DNA of 17,173 nt, from NCBI GenBank assembly GCA_023436025.1, contig JAEZKX010000316.1:1-17173 (forward strand). The letters run 5' to 3'. This DNA comes from Pseudomonadota bacterium. Lineage in GTDB: Bacteria > Pseudomonadota > Gammaproteobacteria > Burkholderiales > Burkholderiaceae_C. A program made the position numbers and the translations under genes. Below the pieces are notes generated by a model. It saw nothing but the letters and a program-made list of their open reading frames with translations. It was not told where the DNA came from and did no database searches. Each line of letters opens with the position of its first letter. Position 1 is the stretch's first letter. Positions 7,193-14,352 of this stretch are shown here, piece after piece.

Positions 7193-8844
7193 GCTTGTGC
7201 GTGCGGCGCGGCGCGTTGCAGGATGGCGTCGAAGTCGCAGCCGCCGCCCAGGGTGCCGAAGGCCTGGCCCCAGTTTCCGGCCAGGCGCGAATCGCAGAAG
7301 GCGGCGAACACCGCCGGCGGCGCGGTCTGCGCCAGCAGCGCGGCCTGCACGGCCAGCGCCACGTCCTGCGCCAACCGGCGGGCCTCGATCTCGGTGGCCA
7401 TCTCCTCCACCCGCGTCGGCAGCGCGGCGGCCAGCCGGTCGAGCGCGCCATGCATGCCCCGGGCCGGGGCCAGTTCCTGCGCCAGCGCCGCGGCCACATC
7501 GGCCTTGCGCAGGGCCCGCAGCAGGTCCAGCGCCATGATGTTGCCGGCGCCTTCCCAGATCGAGTTGAGCGGCATCTCGCGGTAGATGCGCGCCATCACG
7601 CCCTGGCCGCCTTCTTCCACGTAGCCGTTGCCCCCGAGGCACTCCATCGCCTCCTGGGCGAAGTGGCTGCCGCGCTTGCAGATCCAGAACTTGGCCACCG
7701 GCGTGAGCAGGCGCGCCATGGCGGCCTCGTGCGCATCGCCGCGGCGGTCGAAGGCGCGCGCCAGCCGCAGCGCCAGCGCGGTGGCCGCCTCGCTCTCCAG
7801 CGCCAGGTCGGCCAGCACATTGCGCATCAGCGGCTGGGCGATCAGCTTCTTGCCGAAGGCCTCGCGCTGCGCCGTGTGGTTGAAGGCCAGCGCCAGGGCC
7901 TGGCGCATCAGGCCGCTGGTGCCCAGCGCGCAATCGAGGCGCGTCATGGTGCCCATCTCGAGGATCTGCGGCACGCCGCGCCCCTCCTCGCCCACCAGCC
8001 AGGCGGTGGCCTGGTGGAACTCGACCTCGGAACTGGCGTTGGCCTTGTTGCCCAGCTTGTCCTTCAGCCGCTGGATGCGGATGGTGTTGCGCGTGCCGTC
8101 GGGCAGCACCCGCGGCAGGAACAGGCAGCTGAGGCCGGAGGCGGTCTGCGCCAGCACCAGGAAGGCGTCGCACATGGGCGCCGAGAAGAACCACTTGTGG
8201 CCGGTGACGCGGTAGCGCGGACCCCAGGCATCAGCGCCTTGCGCCTCGGCGCGGGTGGTGTTGGCCCGCACGTCGGAGCCACCCTGCTTCTCGGTCATGC
8301 CCATGCCCATGGTCACGCCGGCCTTGTCGCGCGCGGGCTTGAGCGCGGGGTCGTAGCGGCGGCTGGTCAGCCTGGGCGCCCACTCGGCGAACAGGGCGGC
8401 ATTGCCGCGCAGGGCGGGCGTGACCGCATAGGTCATCGAGATCGGGCACAGGATGGACGGCTCCAGCTCGGTGAACAGCGTGAATCCCGCCGCCCGCAGC
8501 ACGTGGGCATGGTCGCCGCCGGCCCAGGGCGTGCCGTGCAGGCCGGCGTCGATGGCCGCGGCCATCAGCGCGTGGTAGCTGGGGTGGAACTCCACCTCGT
8601 CGATGCGCCGGCCGAAGCGGTCGTGCGTGTGCAGTTCGGGCGTGTGCGTGTTGGCCAGGCGCGCATGGGCCTGGAACTCGGCGCTTCCGGCCAGGCGGCC
8701 CAGCGCCGACAGCGGCGCGGTGTCCAGCCCCGGCGCATTGAAGCGAACGGCGTCGCGCAGCGCGCGGTTGGAGGCGAACAGGTCCAGGCCGGACAACGGC
8801 TCCGGCTGGTTGAAGACTTCGTGCGTGGCGAGCTCGGCGGACAC
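7189..8844 (-). CDS. aidB: AidB-like acyl-CoA dehydrogenase (putative alkylation-response protein)
   Basis: A 551-residue flavoprotein of the acyl-CoA dehydrogenase superfamily, AidB branch. The resemblance to E. coli AidB (541 residues) is strong along the length: ATHEVFNQPEPLSGLDLF at 6-23, ARLANTHTPEL at 61-71, CPISMTYAVTP at 133-143, GMGMTEKQGGSDVRANTTRAE at 180-200, GHKWFFSAPMCDAFLVLAQT at 215-234, DKLGNKANASSEVEF at 262-276 and NSIWEGAGNIM at 427-437 (Glu431 at the usual catalytic-base position). AidB binds DNA and FAD and belongs to the Ada regulon in E. coli; its enzymatic role is unresolved, with weak isovaleryl-CoA dehydrogenase activity described. The GTG start at 8844 is set by AGAGGA 6 nt upstream; it gives an AidB-like N-terminus. 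It overlaps the GST start by ATGA. No Ada-box-like operator was recognised upstream. A purely catabolic role remains possible. Confidence 0.85.
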   Translation of the reverse strand: MSAELATHEVFNQPEPLSGLDLFASNRALRDAVRFNAPGLDTAPLSALGRLAGSAEFQAHARLANTHTPELHTHDRFGRRIDEVEFHPSYHALMAAAIDAGLHGTPWAGGDHAHVLRAAGFTLFTELEPSILCPISMTYAVTPALRGNAALFAEWAPRLTSRRYDPALKPARDKAGVTMGMGMTEKQGGSDVRANTTRAEAQGADAWGPRYRVTGHKWFFSAPMCDAFLVLAQTASGLSCLFLPRVLPDGTRNTIRIQRLKDKLGNKANASSEVEFHQATAWLVGEEGRGVPQILEMGTMTRLDCALGTSGLMRQALALAFNHTAQREAFGKKLIAQPLMRNVLADLALESEAATALALRLARAFDRRGDAHEAAMARLLTPVAKFWICKRGSHFAQEAMECLGGNGYVEEGGQGVMARIYREMPLNSIWEGAGNIMALDLLRALRKADVAAALAQELAPARGMHGALDRLAAALPTRVEEMATEIEARRLAQDVALAVQAALLAQTAPPAVFAAFCDSRLAGNWGQAFGTLGGGCDFDAILQRAAPHAQA

Positions 8845-8850
8845 GGCGGC

Positions 8851-8856
8851 TCCTCT
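8851..8856 (-). promoter_or_regulatory. ribosome binding site fixing the GTG start of the AidB-like gene
   Basis: AGAGGA (top strand tcctct) lies 6 nt before the GTG at 8844. The frame stays open more than 1 kb further upstream, through the oxygenase gene, with other start codons available. This site and the protein similarity both select the GTG. Confidence 0.6.
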
Positions 8857-8882
8857 CGTGGCGGATCGTCCCGAGAGTATCG

Positions 8883-8902
8883 CGCACCGGGGCGCCCCTG
8901 CG
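8883..8902 (-). terminator. bulged hairpin between oxygenase and AidB-like gene
   Basis: The self-complementary GGGGCGCCCC at 8889-8898 is flanked by CGCA (8883-8886) and TGCG (8899-8902), giving a stem with a two-base bulge. It lies 20-39 nt after the oxygenase stop in the 77-nt gap. No T-tract is present. It might attenuate read-through into the AidB-like gene, or it may reflect GC-rich composition. Confidence 0.2.
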
Positions 8903-8921
8903 GTCCCGCGCGCGACGCGGC

Positions 8922-9899
8922 TCAGCGCGGCGGCGGCAGGTCGTGCGAGGCCGCCACCTTGGCCTGCACGTAGGCCTGGGCGTTGACCGGCGCGAAGCGC
9001 GGCGGATGGTCCGGGCCGGTGCAGGAGGGCAGCGCCGCGATCTCGGTGGCGCCATGGGGGCCGGTGAAGGCCACCATGGACAGGCGCTGCGTCGATCCGG
9101 TGAGCGCGCGGTCGGGGTTGACCACCCGGTGCAGCGTGGAACGCCAGCGGCCGTTGGTCCAGCGTGCCATCAGGTCGCCGACATTGATGACGAAGCTGTC
9201 CGGATGCGGCGGCACGTCGTGCCAGCGGCCGGCCGCATCGCAGATCTGCAGCCCGCCCGGGGCCTCGTCCTGGCGCAGGATGGTGAGGCCGCCGTAGTCG
9301 TGATGGGCGCCGTAGCGCAGCTGGCCCTCCTCCGGCGGCTCGGGCTGGTCGGGATAGTTCACGAAACGCAGCGTCAGCGAGGGCTGCTCGAAGTACGGTG
9401 CGAAATAACCTTCGGGCAGGTCCAGCGCCAGCGCGGACAGTTCCATCAACTGGCCGCACAGGCCCAGCATGGCGTCGAAATAGGCGTTGACCTGTCCGGC
9501 CAGCGCGGCCGGCTCCTGCGGCCAGAAGTTGGGCAGGCCGGCGCCGCTGCGCTCGCGCTGCAGCGAGGCAAACACCAGCGCTTCGCACAGGTCCGGCGGC
9601 GTCACGCCGGTGAGCGTCGCCGCCACGCTTTCGATGCGCATCGGCAGGTAGCCACGGCCCTTGGCGCGCTCGGGCGCCGTATAACGCCGCTTCACCCCTT
9701 CGGGCAAGGCGAAGAAGTCGCGCAGGGTCGCGTAGGTGGAGCGCACCAGCCCGGCGGGCACGCCGTGGCCGACGATGGTCACGAAGCCCCCTTCCTCGAA
9801 CGCCCGGCCGAAGGCCCGGGCCGCCTGCTGGCGTTCGGTGCGGCCGCCGCGCGTGAAACTGCCGAGGTCGACGACGGGAATGGCAAAGGCTGGTGTCAC
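8922..9899 (-). CDS. isopenicillin N synthase-like 2-oxoglutarate/Fe(II) dioxygenase
   Basis: A 325-residue protein of the 2OG-Fe(II) oxygenase superfamily, isopenicillin-N-synthase-like/DIOX branch. Visible: the N-terminal DIOX pattern IPVVDLGSF at 7-15 and GFVTIVGHGVP at 38-48; the Fe-binding HxD as H199 and D201 in GAHHDYGGLTIL; the distal His257 in STLHRVV; and the 2-oxoglutarate-binding R-x-S (R272, S274) in QRLSMVAF. Length fits the family (about 300-350). It should couple 2-oxoglutarate decarboxylation to oxidation of an unknown small substrate. It lacks AlkB features, so it is not a DNA demethylase. The GTG start at 9899 follows AAAGGA at 9907-9912 by 7 nt. It lies 77 nt upstream of the AidB-like gene on the same strand, so co-transcription is possible but not shown. 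Confidence 0.88.
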   Translation of the reverse strand: MTPAFAIPVVDLGSFTRGGRTERQQAARAFGRAFEEGGFVTIVGHGVPAGLVRSTYATLRDFFALPEGVKRRYTAPERAKGRGYLPMRIESVAATLTGVTPPDLCEALVFASLQRERSGAGLPNFWPQEPAALAGQVNAYFDAMLGLCGQLMELSALALDLPEGYFAPYFEQPSLTLRFVNYPDQPEPPEEGQLRYGAHHDYGGLTILRQDEAPGGLQICDAAGRWHDVPPHPDSFVINVGDLMARWTNGRWRSTLHRVVNPDRALTGSTQRLSMVAFTGPHGATEIAALPSCTGPDHPPRFAPVNAQAYVQAKVAASHDLPPPR

Positions 9900-9906
9900 G
9901 AAGCGG

Positions 9907-9912
9907 TCCTTT
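9907..9912 (-). promoter_or_regulatory. ribosome binding site fixing the GTG start of the oxygenase
   Basis: AAAGGA (top strand tccttt) lies 7 nt before the GTG at 9899. The open frame extends about 200 nt further upstream into the spacer and the neighbouring gene, but the DIOX N-terminus begins only a few residues after this GTG. Confidence 0.6.
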
Positions 9913-9967
9913 CTGGGCCGGTGGGCGCCGGCGCGCCAAGGACACAGCAAGAGACGTGCCGCCAGGT

Positions 9968-10009
9968 CCGCCCCAGGGCGGGAGCGCATGAACGCTGCGC
10001 GTCTCGCGC
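9968..10009 (-). terminator. two short GC hairpins after the CurA-like reductase gene
   Basis: In the 121-nt gap between the reductase stop (10021) and the oxygenase start (9899) there are two small stems: GCGCG/CGCGC at 9997-10001 and 10005-10009 with a 3-nt loop, and CCGCC/GGCGG at 9968-9972 and 9977-9981 with a 4-nt loop. Neither is followed by a T-tract. They mark the likely 3' end of the right-hand operon, with low certainty. Confidence 0.2.
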
Positions 10010-10020
10010 CCCCCGCAGGA

Positions 10021-11037
10021 TCAGACCAGCTTGACCAGCTGCTTGCCGAAATTGCGGCCCTTGAGCATGCCCAGGAAGGCCTCGGGCGCCGCTTCAATGC
10101 CCTGCGCGACCGACTCGCGCGGGCGCAGCTTGCCGCTGCCCACCAGCTGGCCCAGCTCCTGCAGCGCCTGCGGCCAGACTTCCATGTGCTCGCTGACGAT
10201 GAAGCCCTGCAGCAGGATGCGGTTGGTCAGCAGCAGCTGCGGATAGCGCATGGGAATCGGCTGGCCGTCGTAGCCGGCGATCATCCCGCACAGCGCGATG
10301 CGGCCGTGCGCGTTCATGCGCAGCATCACCGCGTCCATCACCATGCCGCCGACGTTCTCGAAATAGCCGTCGATGCCCTTGGGGCAGGCCTCCTTCAGCG
10401 CCTTGGACAGCGCGGCGGCGTCGGCGTACTGCTTGTAGTCCACGCAGGCGTCGAAGCCGAGCTCCTCCACCACGTAGCGGCACTTCTCCGGCCCGCCGGC
10501 AATGCCCACGGCGCGGCAGCCACGCTCCCGGGCCAGGGCGCCCAGCGCGCTGCCGACGGCGCCGCTGGCGGCGCTGACCACGATGGTCTGGCCTGGCTTG
10601 GGCTCCAGGATCTTCACCAGGCCGTACCAGGCGGTCACACCCGGCATGCCCACGGCACCCAGGTAGTGCGACAGCGGCACATGGGTGGTATCCACCTTGC
10701 GCAGCAGGCCCGGCTGGTCGGCGGCCACCACGCTGTACTCCTGCCAGCCGCCCATGCCCACCACCTTGTCGCCGGGCGCGAACTTCGGGCTGCGGCTGTC
10801 CACCACCTCGCCCACCGTCCCGCCTTGCATCACCTCGCCCAGCGGCTGCGGCGCGGCGTAGCTCTTGGCATCGTTCATGCGCCCGCGCATGTACGGGTCG
10901 AGGCTCAGGTAGTGGTGGCGCACCAGCACCTGGCCGTCCTGCAGAGCCGGGGTCTCGCTGCTGACCAGCTTGAAGTGGTCGGCCCGGGCCTCGCCCTCGG
11001 GGCGCTTGTCCAGCAGCACTTGCTTGTTCGTCGGCAT
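10021..11037 (-). CDS. NADP-dependent oxidoreductase, CurA/PTGR-like MDR family
   Basis: A 338-residue medium-chain dehydrogenase/reductase without catalytic zinc, of the group containing E. coli CurA (NADPH-dependent curcumin reductase) and mammalian prostaglandin reductases. These reduce the C=C bond of alpha,beta-unsaturated carbonyls. Motifs: SLDPYMRGRMNDAKSYAAPQ at 45-64, which is diagnostic of the group; GMPGVTAWYGL at 130-140; VVSAASGAVGSALGALA at 153-169 (Rossmann AxxGxxG type); GIAGGPEKC at 178-186; YFENVGG in the NADPH pocket. The ATG at 11037 follows a very good Shine-Dalgarno, AAAGGAGG at 11042-11049. It is the last gene of the packed acyl-CoA cluster, 14 nt after the thioesterase stop. 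It may reduce an enoyl or enal intermediate or detoxify lipid-derived enals. The precise substrate cannot be read from the sequence. Confidence 0.88.
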   Translation of the reverse strand: MPTNKQVLLDKRPEGEARADHFKLVSSETPALQDGQVLVRHHYLSLDPYMRGRMNDAKSYAAPQPLGEVMQGGTVGEVVDSRSPKFAPGDKVVGMGGWQEYSVVAADQPGLLRKVDTTHVPLSHYLGAVGMPGVTAWYGLVKILEPKPGQTIVVSAASGAVGSALGALARERGCRAVGIAGGPEKCRYVVEELGFDACVDYKQYADAAALSKALKEACPKGIDGYFENVGGMVMDAVMLRMNAHGRIALCGMIAGYDGQPIPMRYPQLLLTNRILLQGFIVSEHMEVWPQALQELGQLVGSGKLRPRESVAQGIEAAPEAFLGMLKGRNFGKQLVKLV

Positions 11038-11051
11038 GGTGCCTCCTTTGC

Positions 11052-11474
11052 TCAGTCGGTGGAAATCGCGTCGGTGCCCGGCGCCGGCCGCCGCACGTAC
11101 TTGAAGGTGCCGGTGGCATGCGCGCAGGTGCGGCCCTGCGCATCGAGCACGCTCGCCTCGGTGAAGGCCATGGATTTGGTCCGGTGCATCAGCCGGCCGC
11201 GGGCGGTGAGCAGGCCGGTGGACGGCTGCATGAAGCTGGTCTTCATCTCGATGGTCACCACGCCGAGCGCCGGGTCGACGCTGCGCGCGGCGGTGGCCAT
11301 GGCCACGTCCAGCAGCGTCATGACGGCGCCGCCATGGGCGACCAGGAAAGAGTTCATGTGCTCGCGCTTGGGCTCGAAGCGCAGCTCCGAAGCGCCGCCC
11401 TCCATGGCCACCAGCGTGAATCCCAGGTGGTTGACGAAGGGGATCTCCACGCCGGAGAAGGTGGAAGCGGACAA
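11052..11474 (-). CDS. PaaI-family hotdog thioesterase
   Basis: A 140-residue single hotdog-fold acyl-CoA thioesterase of the PaaI/YdiI type. The signature is NSFLVAHGGAVMTLLDVAMA at 41-60: the HGG at 47-49 and the acidic residue Asp56 on the hotdog helix are the usual catalytic pair. Strand-rich sequence follows (VVTIEMKTSFMQPS, ARGRLMHRTKSMAFTEASV). These enzymes hydrolyse acyl- or aryl-CoA to free acid and CoA, often to rescue dead-end CoA esters. The start I give is a TTG at 11474, 3 nt after the short-chain dehydrogenase stop, with only a G-rich stretch as Shine-Dalgarno. An internal GTG giving VEIPFVNHLGF is the alternative. The TTG is preferred because of coupling to the upstream stop and because it leaves the normal short leader before the hotdog helix. 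Confidence 0.85.
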   Translation of the reverse strand: MSASTFSGVEIPFVNHLGFTLVAMEGGASELRFEPKREHMNSFLVAHGGAVMTLLDVAMATAARSVDPALGVVTIEMKTSFMQPSTGLLTARGRLMHRTKSMAFTEASVLDAQGRTCAHATGTFKYVRRPAPGTDAISTD

Positions 11475-11477
11475 GCT

Positions 11478-12269
11478 TCAGCCCCCCGTGACGATGCTGA
11501 CGCCGCCGTCGACCGCCAGCCACTGGCCGGTGATGTGCTTGCCGGCATCCGAGGCATACAGCACCGTGATGCCCTTGAGGTCCTCGTCGTCGCCGAGGCG
11601 CCCCAGCGGCGCGCTGGCGGCCATCTGGTCGGCGCCCAGCTTCTCGATGGTGGCCCGGGTCATCTTGCTCGGGAAGAAGCCGGGGCAGATGGCGTTGACG
11701 TTGATGCCGTACTTCCCCCACTCGCTGGCCAGCGCCTGGGTGAAGGTGATCACCGCGCCCTTGGAGGTGTTGTACGCCACCGTGTCGTGGCCGGGCGGGT
11801 TGCCGCCCAGGCCGGCGATCGAGGCGATGTTGATGATGCGCCCGCTCCTGCGCGGGATCATGCTGCGCTTGCCGATCTGCTGGCTGAGGATGAAGTAGCC
11901 GCGGATGTTGAGGTTCATTACCTTGTCCCAGGCCTCCACCGGATGGTCCTCGGCCGGCGCGCCCCAGGCCGCGCCCGCGTTGTTGACCAGGATGTCGACG
12001 TCGCCCACGCGCGCCAGCGTCTCGTCGGCCAGGCGCCGGATGTCCTCCTCCTTCGCCAGGTCGGCCGCGACCCAGCGCGTGTCGATGCCGGCATCCTGCA
12101 GGTCGGCGGTCGCCTCCTCGAGGTCGCCGGCCTTGCGCGAGCTCAGCACGATGCGCGCGCCGGCCTCGCCCAATGCACGGGCAATCTGCAGCCCGAGGCC
12201 GCGCGAGCCGCCGGTGACGAGGGCGGTCCTGCCCTTCAGGTCGAACAATTGCTGGACGGTGCGTGTCAT
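11478..12269 (-). CDS. short-chain dehydrogenase/reductase (SDR)
   Basis: A 263-residue classical SDR. Seen: cofactor motif TGGSRGLG at 19-26; D70 and L71 in the VAADLA stretch; NNAG at 96-99; catalytic Ser150 (IINIAS), Tyr166 and Lys170 (YNTSK); then NAICPGFFPSKMT at 192-204; and a C-terminal LAVDGG. An arginine after the glycine motif strand (SSRK, 43-46) suggests NADP preference. The enzyme probably interconverts a hydroxy and a keto group, in this setting possibly a 3-hydroxyacyl-CoA, though the family includes gluconate 5-dehydrogenase-like members that look similar. The ATG at 12269 overlaps the upstream small-gene stop (ATGA) and follows GGAGAAGAA. The thioesterase start lies 3 nt after its stop, so translation of the whole stretch is likely coupled. 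Confidence 0.9.
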   Translation of the reverse strand: MTRTVQQLFDLKGRTALVTGGSRGLGLQIARALGEAGARIVLSSRKAGDLEEATADLQDAGIDTRWVAADLAKEEDIRRLADETLARVGDVDILVNNAGAAWGAPAEDHPVEAWDKVMNLNIRGYFILSQQIGKRSMIPRRSGRIINIASIAGLGGNPPGHDTVAYNTSKGAVITFTQALASEWGKYGINVNAICPGFFPSKMTRATIEKLGADQMAASAPLGRLGDDEDLKGITVLYASDAGKHITGQWLAVDGGVSIVTGG

Positions 12270-12511
12270 TTCTTCTCCGGAGGTGTCGGTTTCGATTGTG
12301 CCGCCGTGGAGGTCGGCTCGGCGAGGCGGGAGCGCACGAAGATCAGCACCACGCCCGCGATGGTGGCCAGGCCGCCCAGCACCGACAGGCTCCAGCCGCC
12401 GATGCGGGTCTCGCCATGGGAGGCGATGCCGAGCACCAGCACCAGCAGGCCGCCGAAGATCAGGATCCAGATCAGCGCGTCGAGCCGCGCCAGGGTACGT
12501 GCCGATGCCAT
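12266..12511 (-). CDS. small two-helix membrane protein, function unknown
   Basis: An 81-residue protein not recognised as a named family. Layout: a short basic N-terminus (RTLARLDA), a hydrophobic helix at about 12-30 (LIWILIFGGLLVLVLGIAS), a loop with HGETRIGG, a second helix at about 40-59 (LSVLGGLATIAGVVLIFV), then a basic turn RSR and a Pro/Lys-rich tail ending KPTPPEKK. This predicts both ends in the cytoplasm (N-in, C-in by the positive-inside rule). Its start shares one base with the acyl-CoA dehydrogenase stop (TGATG), and its stop overlaps the SDR start (ATGA). That double overlap argues that it is a real translated gene. A role as a membrane partner of the enzymes around it is only a guess. 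Confidence 0.7.
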   Translation of the reverse strand: MASARTLARLDALIWILIFGGLLVLVLGIASHGETRIGGWSLSVLGGLATIAGVVLIFVRSRLAEPTSTAAQSKPTPPEKK

Positions 12512-14337
12512 CAGAAGGCCTCCTCGGGCAGGTCGGCGCAGGTCGGGTCGCGCGTCTCGACGACACGCAGCCAGGCGCCGATCCTGGGTAGTTCGTAGTG
12601 GAAGAAGTAGCGCGCCGCGCCCAGCCGGCCAGTCCCGGCCGCGCCGGCCGGTCCCAGCGGCAGCGCCAGCGCGACGTCCAGCCGGGTCCAGGCGATCACC
12701 AGGTGGCCGAAGGCCTGCATGTAGGGCACGGCGTTGTACAGGGCGGCGGCAGGATCGCCGGTGGCCCAGGCCGCCTTGGTGGCGCTGCCCACCTGCTGCA
12801 GGGCCTGGCCGAGTGCGTTCGCATGGCCGGCCAGGTGCGGCTGCTGGATGGCGCGTTCGATGGTGGCGTTGATGCGCCCGGCCAGAAGCATCAGGCCCTT
12901 GCCGCCCTCCATCACCACCTTGCGCCCCAGCAGGTCGGCCGCCTGGATGCCGTGCGTGCCCTCGTGGATCATGTTGAGGCGGTTGTCGCGCCAGTACTGC
13001 TCCACCGGGAAGTCACGGGTATAGCCGTAGCCGCCGTGCACCTGGATGGCCAGCGAGTTGGCCTCCAGGCAGAACTCGCTGGGCCAGCTCTTGGCCACCG
13101 GCGTCAGCACCTCCAGCAGCAGCCGCGCCTCGTCGGCGGCCTGCGGGCTGCCGGTGCGCTGCTCGTCCACCAGCCGCGCGCAGTACAGCAGCAACGCCAG
13201 CGCACCTTCGCAGTACGACTTCTGCGCCAGCAGCATGCGCTTGACGTCGGCGTGTTCGATGATGCGCACCTGCGGCTGCGCCGGGTCCTTGCCCGCCGGG
13301 CCGACCGGCCGGCCCTGCGGCCGGTCGCGGGCATAGTCGAGGGACGCGGAATAGCCGGCCAGCCCCAGCGACGTGGCGGCCAGGCCGATGGCGATGCGCG
13401 CTTCGTTCATCATGTGGAACATGCAGCGCAGGCCTTCGCCGGGCTGGCCCACCAGGTAGCCGATGGCGCCCGCACCGCCGCGCACTGGATACCTGCCTTC
13501 GCCGAAATTCAGCAGCGTGTTGGTGGTGCCGCGCCAGCCCAGCTTGTGGTTGAGGCCGGCCAGCGCCACGTCGTTGCGTTCGCCCGTGAGCCGCCCTTGG
13601 CTGTCCACCAGCTTCTTCGGCACGATGAACAGCGAGATGCCGCGCGTGCCAGGCACCAGCCTGCCGTCCGGGCCGGGGATCTTGGCCAGCACCAGGTGCA
13701 CGATGTTCTCGGCCAGTTCGTGTTCCCCGGCGGAGATCCACATCTTGTTGCCGCGCAGGCGGTAGCGCGGACCGAGCGGGTCGCGCTCGAAGTCGTCGCC
13801 GTCGGGCGTGGCGCGGGTGGCGATGTCCGACAGCGAGGAGCCCGCCTGCGGCTCGGACAGGCACATGGTGCCGGTGAAGCGGCCGGCGAACTCGGGGCGG
13901 GCGAATGCGGTCTTCTGCGCCTCGGTGCCGTGCACCATCAGCAGGTTGGCGTTGCCGCGGGTCAGCAGGCTGGCATTGATGCTGACCGAAGCCGTGGCGA
14001 AGAAGGTACCCGCCGCCGCTTCGATGGTGTAGGGCAGCTGCATGCCGCCCTCGTCGTAGTCCTGCGCGGCCGCCAACATGCCGGATTCCACATAGGCCCG
14101 GTGGGCCTCGTGCGTCGCCTGCGGCAGGATCACCTTCTCGCCATCGAAGCGCGGCTCCTCGGTGTCGACCAGCCGGTTGAACGGCGCGTACTTCTCCCGC
14201 GCGATCCGCTCGCAGGTGTCCAGCACCGCATCGAAGGTCTCGCGCGAATGGTCCGCGAAACGCGCGCGCTGCGTCAGCGTCTCGACACGCAGCCAGTCAT
14301 GGAGCAGGAAGTCGAGTGTGCTGCGAAGGGACGCCAT
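12511..14337 (-). CDS. acyl-CoA dehydrogenase with C-terminal extension (DmdC/AcdN-like)
   Basis: A 608-residue FAD-dependent acyl-CoA dehydrogenase of the long subgroup (about 590-610 residues) that includes DmdC, the 3-methylmercaptopropionyl-CoA dehydrogenase, and broad fatty acyl-CoA dehydrogenases. Motifs: YDEGGMQLPYTI at 94-105; the FAD loop GTMCLSEPQAGSSLSDIATR at 156-175; NKMWISAGEHEL at 197-208; GYGYTRDFPVEQYWRDNRLN at 436-455; and MIHEGTHGIQAADLLGRK at 456-473 with Glu459 at the catalytic-base position. Residues after about 475 form the extra helical C-terminal domain of this subgroup. The ATG at 14337 follows AGGAG (14343-14347) at 5 nt. It is the first gene of a five-gene packed run and lies 171 nt downstream of the thiolase, with the nested repeat between. 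The enzyme class is firm. The chain length or substrate is open. Confidence 0.9.
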   Translation of the reverse strand: MASLRSTLDFLLHDWLRVETLTQRARFADHSRETFDAVLDTCERIAREKYAPFNRLVDTEEPRFDGEKVILPQATHEAHRAYVESGMLAAAQDYDEGGMQLPYTIEAAAGTFFATASVSINASLLTRGNANLLMVHGTEAQKTAFARPEFAGRFTGTMCLSEPQAGSSLSDIATRATPDGDDFERDPLGPRYRLRGNKMWISAGEHELAENIVHLVLAKIPGPDGRLVPGTRGISLFIVPKKLVDSQGRLTGERNDVALAGLNHKLGWRGTTNTLLNFGEGRYPVRGGAGAIGYLVGQPGEGLRCMFHMMNEARIAIGLAATSLGLAGYSASLDYARDRPQGRPVGPAGKDPAQPQVRIIEHADVKRMLLAQKSYCEGALALLLYCARLVDEQRTGSPQAADEARLLLEVLTPVAKSWPSEFCLEANSLAIQVHGGYGYTRDFPVEQYWRDNRLNMIHEGTHGIQAADLLGRKVVMEGGKGLMLLAGRINATIERAIQQPHLAGHANALGQALQQVGSATKAAWATGDPAAALYNAVPYMQAFGHLVIAWTRLDVALALPLGPAGAAGTGRLGAARYFFHYELPRIGAWLRVVETRDPTCADLPEEAF

Positions 14338-14352
14338 GCGTGCTCCTGGGGG

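Noticed and set aside
7195..8973. A 592-codon plus-strand open frame opposite the AidB-like gene
   Set aside because: Low-complexity Arg/Gly/His/Gln translation with no family signal, mirroring a well-supported minus-strand gene.
8922..9899. AlkB-type DNA demethylase identity for the oxygenase next to the alkylation genes
   Set aside because: It has the DIOX N-terminus and spacing of the isopenicillin-N-synthase group (HHDYGG, QRLS) and lacks the AlkB signature around HxD and the RxNxTxR motif.
9736..11898. A 720-codon plus-strand open frame across four minus-strand genes
   Set aside because: It crosses the oxygenase, reductase, thioesterase and SDR genes, all of which have intact catalytic motifs. 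No Shine-Dalgarno or recognisable domain was found.
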